IMG/VR virus record: IMGVR_UViG_3300022934_000218
Location: 1 to 22,303 of that record
Length of the DNA: 22,303 nt
Source of the DNA: a virus
Reading direction: 5' to 3' (one strand)
In this document: positions 1-9,339 of the stretch, piece by piece
How the letters are laid out: each line of letters begins with the position of its first letter
Numbering within the stretch: the first letter of the stretch is position 1
Made by a program: the position numbers and the translations under genes
The notes under the pieces: model-generated
Told to the model about the DNA's origin: nothing
The model's database searches: none
The model's input: only the letters and a program-made list of their open reading frames with translations

Positions 1-1
1 G

Positions 2-2026
2 GCCGGATTGTCAATCGCAAAGTTCTGCATTGACGGTGACAAAGCCGCCCACGCTATATCGAAACACCACCCCGAATACACACCACAAGCCACAGCGAAG
101 AAGATGGACTTAATCAAAGGTCCGTATACCTGCGCTAAGTTTGATGAGTTTAATCCTGATGTGTGCGTTAACTGCCCGAACTGGGGCAAGATAAAATCAC
201 CGATTGTGCTGGGGCAGAAAGTAAAAGAAGCCACCGAAGAAGATAACATAGTAGAAGCACCAGCCGTTGCATTGCCTAGCGCACCAGTAAATCAGTTTCT
301 TATCCCTACATACCCACGCCCATATTTCCGTGGCGCAAACGGTGGCGTATATGTGCGCACCACAAATGCTGACGGAGATATTGACGAAAAATCCATATAC
401 CACAATGATTTATATGTAGTAAGAAGGTTAAGAGACATAGAAATCGGCGAAGCAATCGTGATGCGGTTGCACCTGCCAAGGGATGGAGTAAGAGAATTTA
501 CGATTCCACTAACCGCTGTCACCTCAAGAGAGGAGTTCAGAAAGAACATGTCTATGCAGGGCGTGGCAGTAACAAAGATAGACGAACTTATGCAGTATAC
601 AACAACATGGGTAAATGAATTACAGGCAAACAGCGTGGCAGACGAAGCACATAGGCAGTTTGGCTGGTCAGATGAAGATTGCTCGTCATTCGTGCTGGGC
701 AACCAAGAAATCTTTTCGGATCGTGTAGAGTTTAATCCACCATCTACACAGACCGCAGGGTTGTTTCCAGCCTTTGAACCTCGTGGAAGCCTTGAGGGTT
801 GGCAACAGACTGCCGAGTTCTATAACCGCGAAGGCTTTGAGTTGCATCAGTTTGTTATAGGCACAGCGTTTGGCTCGGCACTTATGCAGTTCTCACCGAT
901 ACACTGTGCTGGCCTGCATCTCTACAGTAAAGAGTCTGGTGTGGGTAAAACTACAGCCATGGCGGCGGCAGTTTCGGTGTGGGGAAAGCCCGATGACCTT
1001 ATCATCCACGAGCGTGATACATACAACACCAAGATGAACAGGGGCGAAATCTACCACAACCTGCCACTATATATGGACGAACTTACCAACACTCACGGTA
1101 AGGAATTATCCAATCTAGCCTATCAGTTAACAGGTGGTCGCCAGCGTGGGCGTATGTCTAGTGGTAGTAATACCGAAAGACATAGAGGCGAGTCATGGCG
1201 TTTACTGGCAGTTACAACAGGAAACACCAGCATATGGGAACGCATCAGCATAACCAAGTCTATGCCGAAAGCAGAGGCACAGAGGATACTTGAGTGCCGT
1301 GTGAAGGCTATGCAGTTCGAGACTAAAGAAGAAACGGACAAGTTTAGCGCCGCAATTCAATCTAATTACGGACACGCCGGTATTCCGTTCGTTCAATACA
1401 TCATGAAAAACATTTCTGGTGTGAAGAACCTATGTGCTGAAGTTCAGTCTCGTGTAGATCAGCAAGCCAATCTAACAGCTGAAAACAGGTTTTGGTCTGC
1501 TGGCGTATCAATGACGTTAGCGGGCTTGATAATTGCAAAGAAGGTTGGGCTGGTTAATTACGATATAAACAAAGTATTCCAGTGGGCTGTAGACTTACTC
1601 GAAGAAAACAAGCGTAATGTCAACGACATGGGCGCTTCTATAGAAGAAACACTAAACGACTACATCCACGAGCATTGGGGCAATGTCCTATGGATTAAAA
1701 GCACCGATGACCTACGCAAACAGAACGAGAATGGGCTGGACTCTCTTATTGTTCCAGAAGTTTTGCCTCGGGGTAAGTTGGTTGCACGGTATGAGACTGA
1801 TCTAAAGAAAGCGTACCTTATACCGAAACCGCTGAAAGCATGGTGCGGTGAACAACAGATCAACTACAGTGCGTTTGTCAGCGACCTCAAGAGTAAACTG
1901 GGTGCAAGAAAGACCAAGATGCGCCTCAGTAAAGGCACACACATGAACCTGCCGCCTACAGATGTGATTGTGGTGGACTGTAACATTGGACTAGATAATG
2001 AGACAGGGAGTATTGAAGACCTATGA
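2..2026 (+). CDS. DUF927-like phage primase/helicase, C-terminal part (5' end outside window)
   Basis: This is probably the helicase part of a replicative primase-helicase acting at the phage replication fork. The frame is open to the left edge. The first usable start is a TTG at position 8 without a visible ribosome site, so I treat the gene as truncated by the window. Residue numbers count from that TTG. Near the N-terminus a cysteine cluster (Cys42, Cys53, Cys56) sits in a context typical of the primase C-terminal/zinc region that precedes such helicases. The P-loop ESGVGKTT (about 309-316) and the acidic Walker B stretch LPLYMDE (352-358) give a RecA-like ATPase core of the DUF927 type. 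The first glycine of a textbook Walker A is absent. The gene ends in TGA at 2024-2026 and overlaps the next gene by 29 bases. A nucleic-acid-dependent ATPase is well supported; the exact polarity and primase activity cannot be seen here. Confidence 0.82.
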   Translation, partial: AGLSIAKFCIDGDKAAHAISKHHPEYTPQATAKKMDLIKGPYTCAKFDEFNPDVCVNCPNWGKIKSPIVLGQKVKEATEEDNIVEAPAVALPSAPVNQFLIPTYPRPYFRGANGGVYVRTTNADGDIDEKSIYHNDLYVVRRLRDIEIGEAIVMRLHLPRDGVREFTIPLTAVTSREEFRKNMSMQGVAVTKIDELMQYTTTWVNELQANSVADEAHRQFGWSDEDCSSFVLGNQEIFSDRVEFNPPSTQTAGLFPAFEPRGSLEGWQQTAEFYNREGFELHQFVIGTAFGSALMQFSPIHCAGLHLYSKESGVGKTTAMAAAVSVWGKPDDLIIHERDTYNTKMNRGEIYHNLPLYMDELTNTHGKELSNLAYQLTGGRQRGRMSSGSNTERHRGESWRLLAVTTGNTSIWERISITKSMPKAEAQRILECRVKAMQFETKEETDKFSAAIQSNYGHAGIPFVQYIMKNISGVKNLCAEVQSRVDQQANLTAENRFWSAGVSMTLAGLIIAKKVGLVNYDINKVFQWAVDLLEENKRNVNDMGASIEETLNDYIHEHWGNVLWIKSTDDLRKQNENGLDSLIVPEVLPRGKLVARYETDLKKAYLIPKPLKAWCGEQQINYSAFVSDLKSKLGARKTKMRLSKGTHMNLPPTDVIVVDCNIGLDNETGSIEDL

Positions 2027-2225
2027 TCTGAACCCTGATGGGGTCAGAATCGTTATTGGTTGGGACGATATGGTTGTCGGAGCCTCAGTCTTTATCCCCT
2101 GTGTAAATACAGAGGACACCATTAAACAAGCTAAAAAGATAGCAGAAGTCAAAGTCTGGAAGATAGAACATCAAGTCCGCATCGAAGACGGAAAATTAGG
2201 GGTACGCATCTGGAGGATTTTGTGA
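1998..2225 (+). CDS. Small conserved-looking phage protein, unknown function
   Basis: A 75-residue protein that I do not recognise. It starts with ATG inside the 3' end of the helicase gene (29-base overlap, +1 frame relative to it), so its translation is probably coupled to the helicase. A clear Shine-Dalgarno site before this ATG is missing; a TTG at 2013 is a possible alternative start, but its purine-rich site is too close. The C-terminal half alternates charged and hydrophobic residues (around WKIEHQVRIEDGKLGVRIWR) and looks like beta strands in a compact alpha/beta fold. It has no cysteine pair, signal peptide or membrane segment. It is the last gene of the rightward module and the terminator follows about 50 bases later. 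A role in replication or its regulation is only suggested by position. Confidence 0.6.
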   Translation: MRQGVLKTYDLNPDGVRIVIGWDDMVVGASVFIPCVNTEDTIKQAKKIAEVKVWKIEHQVRIEDGKLGVRIWRIL

Positions 2226-2278
2226 TAACTTGTAATAGACAGTTAGTTTCCTCCGCTGTCATATGTTCTCCCCACTAG

Positions 2279-2306
2279 CCCCCTTGCTTCGGCGAGGGGG
2301 TTTTTT
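2279..2306 (+). terminator. Rho-independent terminator with UUCG tetraloop
   Basis: A 9-bp stem (CCCCCTTGC at 2279-2287 with GCGAGGGGG at 2292-2300, one T-G wobble) closes a TTCG loop and is followed by six T (2301-2306). C(UUCG)G is an unusually stable loop. Only the plus strand has the T tract, so it ends transcription of the helicase module. The stop codon of the converging 2,341-aa gene (TAA on the minus strand, 2305-2307) lies within the T tract. Confidence 0.93.
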
Positions 2307-5300
2307 ACTGGTTCCATTCATTTCGGCTTTCTATCAACGCTCTCCGCATAGCAGGGCTGATAGTTATACCGTTGTGCATCTGTGCAGAAGTCCTAGCGTG
2401 TGTTCGTAATGATTTTCGTACTGTATCAGCGGAAATCATAGCGCCAGTGCCGCGATAACGGTCGTTAAACTTTCTAATCTCGTCCATGGCTTCCTTACGA
2501 CCATCATAATCTCGCATCCGCGTGGCTTTATATAGTTTTTTGAGCAGTTTTGTGCGGCGTTCATTGACGTTCCTGTCAATTCGTTTAGTTGCTTGGTTGC
2601 GCTCCTGCTCAAATGTATAGCCTGTTGGTGCAAAGCCAAACATTTGCCCGATCAATTCACCAGTTGTAATGTCATCGTAGATGGGGTCGCCGCGTCTGGT
2701 GTACGCACCGCCTTCTCTAGCGTAGCGCCCGAAGGTAGATTTATAGGCATTGGCAAACGCAGGCGGCATGAGGTTCTCAACTCCGCGCTCTACCTCACCC
2801 TCTTGTAGATCGTTAAGACCACGAAGCAGTCTTTTACCTGTACTAAGCGCTGGACCGCCTAAGTAATAGCCTATTCCTTCTTCCAATGAAGGGTTACTGT
2901 TGTATCTATTTTCTTGGAACACGAGGTCAGTAAGGCGGATACGAGATGCAACATCAACACCTGTTACATAGTTGATCGGGCCTTTGAACCAGCCTTCTTT
3001 TACATATTTACGAACTATAGTGTCTGCATCGTCTTCGTCATCATCAAGGATCAAGTCGGCAATCATGGTAAAGATTCCGTAAAGTGGAACCCCATGCACA
3101 CCAGCAAATAACAATGCCGAACCATGTACCGCTATAAGTTCTTTCATTGCCTGTTTGCGCATCTCTGGGTCTACTGTGGCATCTAGCATACGCGCGGCGC
3201 TCTTCAGCATCGTGTAGTACATATTGATGCCGTAACTCTTATACATCAGAGCCACACGCAAAATACCTTGTTGTGATAGCCTCGGCGCAGTTTCCAGCAC
3301 CATGCCGCCGTTAAGTTGTTCTGTCTGGTACAGCGCTTCGTTGGCGGCTAGTTCTTCTTTCTGTGTACGGCTTAGAGTGTTTGTGTCTATGTATTTACCC
3401 TGAGTTTCAGAGAAGTACCGCGCATCTTTAGTCAGCCTGTCCAGAATAAGGTCGTAATTGGCAAACATAATTGTCTGGCGGTTGAATCGTTCTACAGCAT
3501 TGAACGCAAAAGCAGACGCAGTAGATATAGCATCTAAATATTGTTGCGCCTTATTGCCCTGTGCTTGCCTTCCACCTTCTTCCAAACCTAGAGCATCTTG
3601 CAAATAGGAACGCCCAAGATAGCCGCGCTCTGATGCAGTCTTAACCATTGTTGCCATGCGCCTTAGTTGGTTTATTTCTTTAGTACTCAAATCCAAATCA
3701 GTACGCACGGTGTAATTACCGTCATCATCTACATCGTAGTAGTCATCAATCTGATCTCTCTGCCCTGCTCGTAATTTGCCGTTTTCAAACTTAGGGAGAG
3801 TTGGTGTTATAACAATTTTAGAGAACTGGGCAGCACGCCCAATCGCCGCACCTGCATCCTTCACGCCGTGTTTAGCAGACATATATGGATATGCAAACAA
3901 CGGAATTTGCGACAAGTTAACCATTGCAGATGATATGTTAAAGCCGATTGTGTAGATAAACGCGCCTTGGTTTGCAGTTTTGAAGTAACGCTCTAACTCT
4001 TTATTTGCCGCACCTTCTCTTGCAAACTTAGCGCGTCCAATCAACTCTTCTTTATTATCTTTAAAACTGGCGGTCAGTTGGTCTTTAGCCCAACGCACAC
4101 CTTTTCTGTTTTTTAGGCTCTCAAAAAGTTTTAACCTATCTCTCTTAGGTTCTTTTATGTCTATAATCTCGTCTTCCAACATACGCAGTTTAGCCGCGTA
4201 CTCCAAACGAACTGCCTGCCGCCCAATATCATACGCTTTCGTCTTTAGACCAACCAACGAATCTTGGATGTACCCGGGCGTACCTTTACGTTTTTGTAGT
4301 GACTTCGCAAAGGATGTTTCGGGCAGTGCGTCAATAAACAAACGCATAATTTGAGCCTGCACATTCGGGTCAACTCTATTGGCAGTCAAAGTCTTCAAAG
4401 TCTCACCAACAAAAGAAGCAGGCGGTGCATTGCTGTAATCTTTTACTTGCATATCACCATCACTAGTATCAATAGAACCTCTTTCAACATCTGGATCAGA
4501 TTCTATTTCTTTCTTGACCCTATCACGTTCACGCTTGGTATCGAACATCCGCACAACATACGCTTCCCGTGACGATTTAGGGACTTTCATAGCGTATGTT
4601 AGTTTGTAATGCCCTTGACGAAGGAGTGGGAAGTAGACATCAAGCGTGCCAGCCTCAAACAACTTAGCGTATACTTCATTCTTTAGTCTACGAGCTGCGT
4701 CTGGGTTGTCTTTCATAAGGTCATCAATTTCCCCATAGATAACCTTTTTAAGTTTTTGATACTGGTCTGCGTACACTTTACGCATACCGTTATATACACG
4801 GTGTCCATTCGCGCCCAACCGATTCCAATCACGGCGTTGTGCGTCCCATATTTTAGCTAAGTCGTTGCCGCTATCATCCGTGCGTCCTTCATATGCACTT
4901 CGTGGTTTAGCTGGGTCTACCTGATAGATAGTTGCGCCGTATTCATCGCTGTAAATAAGACGGTCAAGTGCAGTTTTGGCCTCTGGGTTTCTGTCCGCCC
5001 AAGGCACGAATATCTTGTCAATAAACGCACGAACCTCTTTATCTGACTCTTGTATATCCCCGCGCTGTTTTTCAATAGTTTCATGGAGACGCACACCAAC
5101 ATCACCGAAACCATTGCGCATAGAGACATCACCAAGCGACTTTGTGCCAAGCACACCAAGAAGTAGCCGCCGCGCAAAATCAGTACTGGAAGCCAAAAAG
5201 TCTACAGCCAAATCACCAAATCTCTGCCGCGCTTCTGGTGTCATTGGTTTTGAGAAAGTCTTCTGGATAGCGCCCATATTCCGCATGATGTTTTTAACGC

Positions 5301-8300
5301 CATCAGGAGTAGACATCATAAGGAGTGCGCCTGCGTCACGAGACTCGGGGGATGGAGAGATAATCGCGTCTATCATCTCGTCTACATCAACCTGTGCCGA
5401 TCCAAGTGGCTTAGTGTCCATACCCATTAGGCGGCGTAGCATGTTAGATACAGTGTTAATGAACCGCTCAAGTGCAGAGAACTGCTCACCTTTCGGGTTG
5501 ATGCCAGCAAGAATCTTCTGGAACTCAGGGTTACTAAACGCTTCTGAAACAAACTCATCTACAGACTGAGAGCCATAGAATGTGCCCAGCTGGTCTTTTA
5601 CTTCGTTGAAGAGTTTCGTCAGCTTCTTAGTAACAGGGTGTGACTTGTTAGCCAGCGTTGCACTTGTGGCAGCGTGCGTCATCTCATGAAGTATTACATG
5701 CGCATTTACACCAGAATCGGCATCGAGTTTGATGGTATTTGTGGCAGGGTCAAACATACCAGCCACAGGGTTACCCGCATCATCAAGTAGAACCTTAACG
5801 ACCTCGATCTTAGTATCACCAGCAACGCCAGAAAGTTTAGCAGCAATCTGCCTTATGCGTGGGCTAGTGCCTGTAACTGACAGGGCTTGTAGCGCGGCTT
5901 TAAGATTACCGTTCTGCAAAGCCGACCGAACCGCCTGATGCACTGGAGTATCTAGGTTTACGACAGAATCGGTGCGCATAAGCAGTTTTAGAAGGTCACC
6001 ACCAAGCAGAGGATCGTCATACTCTGACTCTGCTTCTAGTATAGCGTTATATTCAGCTACGGCATCTTTACGGCGTTCTTTTTCCAGCTTCCGCTCAAAC
6101 GCACGATTTTGACGCTCCAACTGTTCTTGTTTTGCTCTAGCTTCAGCAACGCGGTCACCGCTGGTTAACCGTGCAATCCTAGCGCGTTCTGCGGCTTCTT
6201 TCTTTAGTTGCTGTTCTATAAACTTGTTAGCCTCTGGAGATAAGTTCTCCTTGGCCCACTTTAGTGTACGCTCAGCGTTGGCACGGCCTGTACCACGGAA
6301 GAAGTCAACCGTGTTCTGATCCATATCCTTAGTGGCGCGGAACTGCCTACCTGTTACCATCTCATCAGTGGTCTTGAAGTACGCAGGATCGTTATAAACA
6401 AAGTCGTACACTGCCATGTAAAGTGCGTCTACAGGACGTTGCATCTTACTAAAATATGTCTGCGCCGCCTTGCCTACATCGTCTCTGGCTTTTTGTGCGC
6501 TGTTTAGGAGTTCAAGAATCTTTGCTCTGTCATCTCCAGTAGTAGGATCATCCTTGAATTGCGCTGTATTCGGCGCGGCAAAGTCTATTGTGCCAGCGGC
6601 CTGACGCTCCATATCAGATTCCCAAACAGAATCTAGTTCCTCTTGGATGCGTTCTCTCTTTGTTTTAGGCGCGGGTTTCTTAGCAACAGCCTCACGTTTT
6701 GGCGCGGCCTTCTTAGCAACCGCTTTCTTGGCGGGTGCAGTTACTTCAGCTGCAGTACGTTCCTGCGTAGGTGCTTTCTTGGTAACTTGTTTTGGCGCAG
6801 CCTTCTTAGGGGCAGCCTTTTTAGCTCGCTCAGTAGCCAACCTCTCGAAAACTTGTTGTGGTGTCATAGCACGGCGCTCAATTTCTTCGCGCGTTAGTGC
6901 AGCTGGCTCGCCTCCTTCTCGCACATCAGGGAGTAAAGCACGGCGCTCAGGGCGCTCCAGTCGCTCTGGTCTAGGTGCTGCAACTCTTTCGGCATCTCCT
7001 GTGGGGGCGGCAAATGTTGCCACGCTTGGTCCACTATCCTCAACGCTAGCTCTATCTGGTGTTGGCTCAACGGCGGGAGCAGCACTAGGTCTACCTCGTC
7101 CTCCTCGGGTTGGTGTGAATAGTTCCAGTTGCTCATCGGGTGTACCCTCCAGCATCCTGCTAACATTCAACCGTGTCTGTTGCCCCACCTTTTGATTGTT
7201 CGCAAACTTTGTCAGGTCTTCACGGACAGCAGGATCATTTAAGTCTTTACCCTCTATGCGTTTACGAATGGGTGCACTCTGGGCGATCTGTAAATCATCC
7301 ATAAGTTCTTTTGTTATCTCGCGTGGCTCTGGTGCAATTCCAACGTCACTCGGCTCGGCAGCAGGGCGCCTTTGCCTACCAAATCCCGGCAAAGATGGCT
7401 GTTCAGGGCCACGCTCTCTGCGTTCAGGGATACGAGATTCCATTTCTTCAAGCTGTGTAGCTTCAGGAGCAGACTCAACTACTTCTGGCTCGGGAGCTGT
7501 AGGTGCTTCCGCACGCTGTACATCAATAGCGCGGCGAATTGTACCAAGTTCAGTACCACTAGGTGTAGTGTCAGTTATACCTTCAGCTTCAAGTGCACGG
7601 CTAAACGCACGAGACAGCGTGCCTTCCTGACGAGTAGGGGTCTGCTCGATAACATCCTGTAATATCTTAGTACGCCGTTGCTCTGTTTGACGTGCCCGGG
7701 CACCCTCTTGAGCTGCGCCTATAGTTTCTAGTTCTGATTCAGCTCTAACGCGCTGTTGTTCTGCTCTTTGGGCATCTTCTTGTGCCTGCATTTCTGCGAG
7801 CTGAGTTTCTTCTTCAATAAGTGTAAGCAGGTCACGCTCTTGAGTTGGCGCTCCTTCTTCAGCCACTGCCTCTTCCAGCGTATCCATAAACTGGTCAGGC
7901 CGTCTTAGTTCTTCTGGTCCTAAACGGCGGCGTTCCTGTTCTTGCTCTAATGCAAACAGATCAGGTTGTTCAAACGCGTCTTCGTCACCCCGCTCGGCAG
8001 CACGGAGTGCTTCTCGTTCACGGGCTTCTGCACGGACTCTTTCTTCTTCTGACTGTCTAGTTCTATCCCCCTCAAGACTAAACAACTCAGGTTGCGCGGT
8101 ATCTGTTCTTGCTGCAGATCTCGCCGCATCAGCGTCACGCAAGTCTCGTACAGTATCTGCTATTTGTAGTTCTGTAGGATCTGTAATTCCTCTTGCAGCA
8201 AGAGCTTCTATTGCTACGGGTGTGTATTGTTTTATTTCTTGTTCTTCTAAAAACTCATTAAGAACCCTGTTTTCTAAATCCGTTACGGCAAAATCAGGGG

Positions 8301-9330
8301 CGCCTTCATAATTAAGACCACCTACTTTAGTAGAGTCTACATACGGAGATGCCACGCGAGATGGGAACAACTCCCCTTGTTCTTGACCTTCTTCAAGCAC
8401 AGGTAGGTCTGTGTCGCCTAAACCCCGTGTACGGCCTTTTGTAAATATATCAACAACAGCTTGAAGGATTGCACCTGCACCGCCGCCAGCGATGGCTTCA
8501 TCAATTAAACCAGCATCAAGCAGTTCTTTTTCTGGGTTGTAGCCCATCTCGTTGAGGTTTTGCAGAATACCTGCTGTTACCTCTTGTGCAGCTTCTGCCC
8601 CACCAGATACAGCAGCGCTTCGTATTCTTTGCCCTATTGTTTCAACGACTTCACCGCCGAGTTTTTCAGCAAGCTCGCTGACGCCCGGAATTTTTAAGAC
8701 TCGGCTTAGTGGTAATACTTCAAGAGAACCGATTGCAGCGCCGCGCAATGTAGCAGCGGAACGCTCTTCTTCTGTGGCTCCAGCGGCTCTAGCACGCTCA
8801 CTAGCTTCACCTGCACCGGCTGCAACACCGAGCGCAGCGGCGCCACCAGTACCAACTATGGCAGCTGCAGTAGCAGAAAACGGTGCCGCAAGCGCTAGTG
8901 CGGCGGGTGTAAGTATTGCTCCAAAGGAACCAAGACCAGAAGAAATAAGATATGTTATGGAGTCTCGGTCAGCTGTTTCAAATTTAGCGGCTTCGCCAAG
9001 CTCCTGAATAATCTTACGGGCGGTTAACTCGCTTTCTTCATCGAGAAGTGCAGCGGCACCAACACCCGCAGTCTCAAGCGTACCACCATAACCTTCGACA
9101 AGACCTTTACCAATAGTCTCCCAGATACCTTCTTCGTCTGGCGCTTCTGGTTGAGCAAACAACGCCGCATATTCTGACTGTGCAGTTTCTAGGTCTTGTA
9201 AAGATTTTGCGCGGTCTTCCTCATCAATCTGCTGTTGAACAGCAGCAATGATCTGGGCATCGGTTGCACCCTCTGGACCTTCTACTTGGTAAGTTGCACC
9301 ATCGGGGCCAACAACTTCATAAACAGCCAT
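2305..9330 (-). CDS. Giant polyvalent, probably virion-ejected protein with zincin protease motif
   Basis: A 2,341-residue protein in the position of T7 gp16, the last internal core protein; I infer that it is packaged and ejected into the host. Residues 1-33 form a small module (VYEVVGPDGATYQVEGPEG) often found at the start of phage polyvalent proteins. Residues about 125-295 are rich in Ala/Gly with membrane-helix-like and glycine-zipper segments. Residues about 310-830 are low-complexity, charged and probably disordered, and carry four QxxLF motifs (318, 413, 455, 734). A Lys-Ala-Pro-rich basic tract spans about 836-893. A coiled coil lies at about 1040-1100. HEMTH (1215-1219) with a downstream EFVSEA segment (1259-1264) is a zinc metallopeptidase signature. 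The C-terminal 1,000 residues are helical, include YFPL (about 1570), NISSAMVNLSQ (about 1795) and a hydrophobic hairpin (about 2065-2095). The start ATG follows AGGGGGT at good spacing. Protease activity and ejection are inferred. Confidence 0.85.
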   Translation of the reverse strand: MAVYEVVGPDGATYQVEGPEGATDAQIIAAVQQQIDEEDRAKSLQDLETAQSEYAALFAQPEAPDEEGIWETIGKGLVEGYGGTLETAGVGAAALLDEESELTARKIIQELGEAAKFETADRDSITYLISSGLGSFGAILTPAALALAAPFSATAAAIVGTGGAAALGVAAGAGEASERARAAGATEEERSAATLRGAAIGSLEVLPLSRVLKIPGVSELAEKLGGEVVETIGQRIRSAAVSGGAEAAQEVTAGILQNLNEMGYNPEKELLDAGLIDEAIAGGGAGAILQAVVDIFTKGRTRGLGDTDLPVLEEGQEQGELFPSRVASPYVDSTKVGGLNYEGAPDFAVTDLENRVLNEFLEEQEIKQYTPVAIEALAARGITDPTELQIADTVRDLRDADAARSAARTDTAQPELFSLEGDRTRQSEEERVRAEAREREALRAAERGDEDAFEQPDLFALEQEQERRRLGPEELRRPDQFMDTLEEAVAEEGAPTQERDLLTLIEEETQLAEMQAQEDAQRAEQQRVRAESELETIGAAQEGARARQTEQRRTKILQDVIEQTPTRQEGTLSRAFSRALEAEGITDTTPSGTELGTIRRAIDVQRAEAPTAPEPEVVESAPEATQLEEMESRIPERRERGPEQPSLPGFGRQRRPAAEPSDVGIAPEPREITKELMDDLQIAQSAPIRKRIEGKDLNDPAVREDLTKFANNQKVGQQTRLNVSRMLEGTPDEQLELFTPTRGGRGRPSAAPAVEPTPDRASVEDSGPSVATFAAPTGDAERVAAPRPERLERPERRALLPDVREGGEPAALTREEIERRAMTPQQVFERLATERAKKAAPKKAAPKQVTKKAPTQERTAAEVTAPAKKAVAKKAAPKREAVAKKPAPKTKRERIQEELDSVWESDMERQAAGTIDFAAPNTAQFKDDPTTGDDRAKILELLNSAQKARDDVGKAAQTYFSKMQRPVDALYMAVYDFVYNDPAYFKTTDEMVTGRQFRATKDMDQNTVDFFRGTGRANAERTLKWAKENLSPEANKFIEQQLKKEAAERARIARLTSGDRVAEARAKQEQLERQNRAFERKLEKERRKDAVAEYNAILEAESEYDDPLLGGDLLKLLMRTDSVVNLDTPVHQAVRSALQNGNLKAALQALSVTGTSPRIRQIAAKLSGVAGDTKIEVVKVLLDDAGNPVAGMFDPATNTIKLDADSGVNAHVILHEMTHAATSATLANKSHPVTKKLTKLFNEVKDQLGTFYGSQSVDEFVSEAFSNPEFQKILAGINPKGEQFSALERFINTVSNMLRRLMGMDTKPLGSAQVDVDEMIDAIISPSPESRDAGALLMMSTPDGVKNIMRNMGAIQKTFSKPMTPEARQRFGDLAVDFLASSTDFARRLLLGVLGTKSLGDVSMRNGFGDVGVRLHETIEKQRGDIQESDKEVRAFIDKIFVPWADRNPEAKTALDRLIYSDEYGATIYQVDPAKPRSAYEGRTDDSGNDLAKIWDAQRRDWNRLGANGHRVYNGMRKVYADQYQKLKKVIYGEIDDLMKDNPDAARRLKNEVYAKLFEAGTLDVYFPLLRQGHYKLTYAMKVPKSSREAYVVRMFDTKRERDRVKKEIESDPDVERGSIDTSDGDMQVKDYSNAPPASFVGETLKTLTANRVDPNVQAQIMRLFIDALPETSFAKSLQKRKGTPGYIQDSLVGLKTKAYDIGRQAVRLEYAAKLRMLEDEIIDIKEPKRDRLKLFESLKNRKGVRWAKDQLTASFKDNKEELIGRAKFAREGAANKELERYFKTANQGAFIYTIGFNISSAMVNLSQIPLFAYPYMSAKHGVKDAGAAIGRAAQFSKIVITPTLPKFENGKLRAGQRDQIDDYYDVDDDGNYTVRTDLDLSTKEINQLRRMATMVKTASERGYLGRSYLQDALGLEEGGRQAQGNKAQQYLDAISTASAFAFNAVERFNRQTIMFANYDLILDRLTKDARYFSETQGKYIDTNTLSRTQKEELAANEALYQTEQLNGGMVLETAPRLSQQGILRVALMYKSYGINMYYTMLKSAARMLDATVDPEMRKQAMKELIAVHGSALLFAGVHGVPLYGIFTMIADLILDDDEDDADTIVRKYVKEGWFKGPINYVTGVDVASRIRLTDLVFQENRYNSNPSLEEGIGYYLGGPALSTGKRLLRGLNDLQEGEVERGVENLMPPAFANAYKSTFGRYAREGGAYTRRGDPIYDDITTGELIGQMFGFAPTGYTFEQERNQATKRIDRNVNERRTKLLKKLYKATRMRDYDGRKEAMDEIRKFNDRYRGTGAMISADTVRKSLRTHARTSAQMHNGITISPAMRRALIESRNEWNQ

Positions 9331-9339
9331 CTAGACCCC

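Noticed and set aside
2226-2278. Small RNA or attachment site between the small gene and the terminator
   Set aside because: Only a 5-bp GACAG/CTGTC inverted repeat is visible; nothing resembles a tRNA, integrase site or known RNA.
4976-5569. Plus-strand open frame of 197 codons opposite the 2,341-aa gene
   Set aside because: Low-complexity Ser/Arg-rich product, no ribosome site, and fully antisense to a gene with a clear protease motif; similar frames at 6647-7195 and 8552-9007 are also composition shadows.
2305-9330. Virion RNA polymerase (N4 type) as identity of the giant protein
   Set aside because: I see no T7/N4-type polymerase motifs; the recognisable parts are a zincin motif, Gly/Ala membrane-like stretches and a basic tract.
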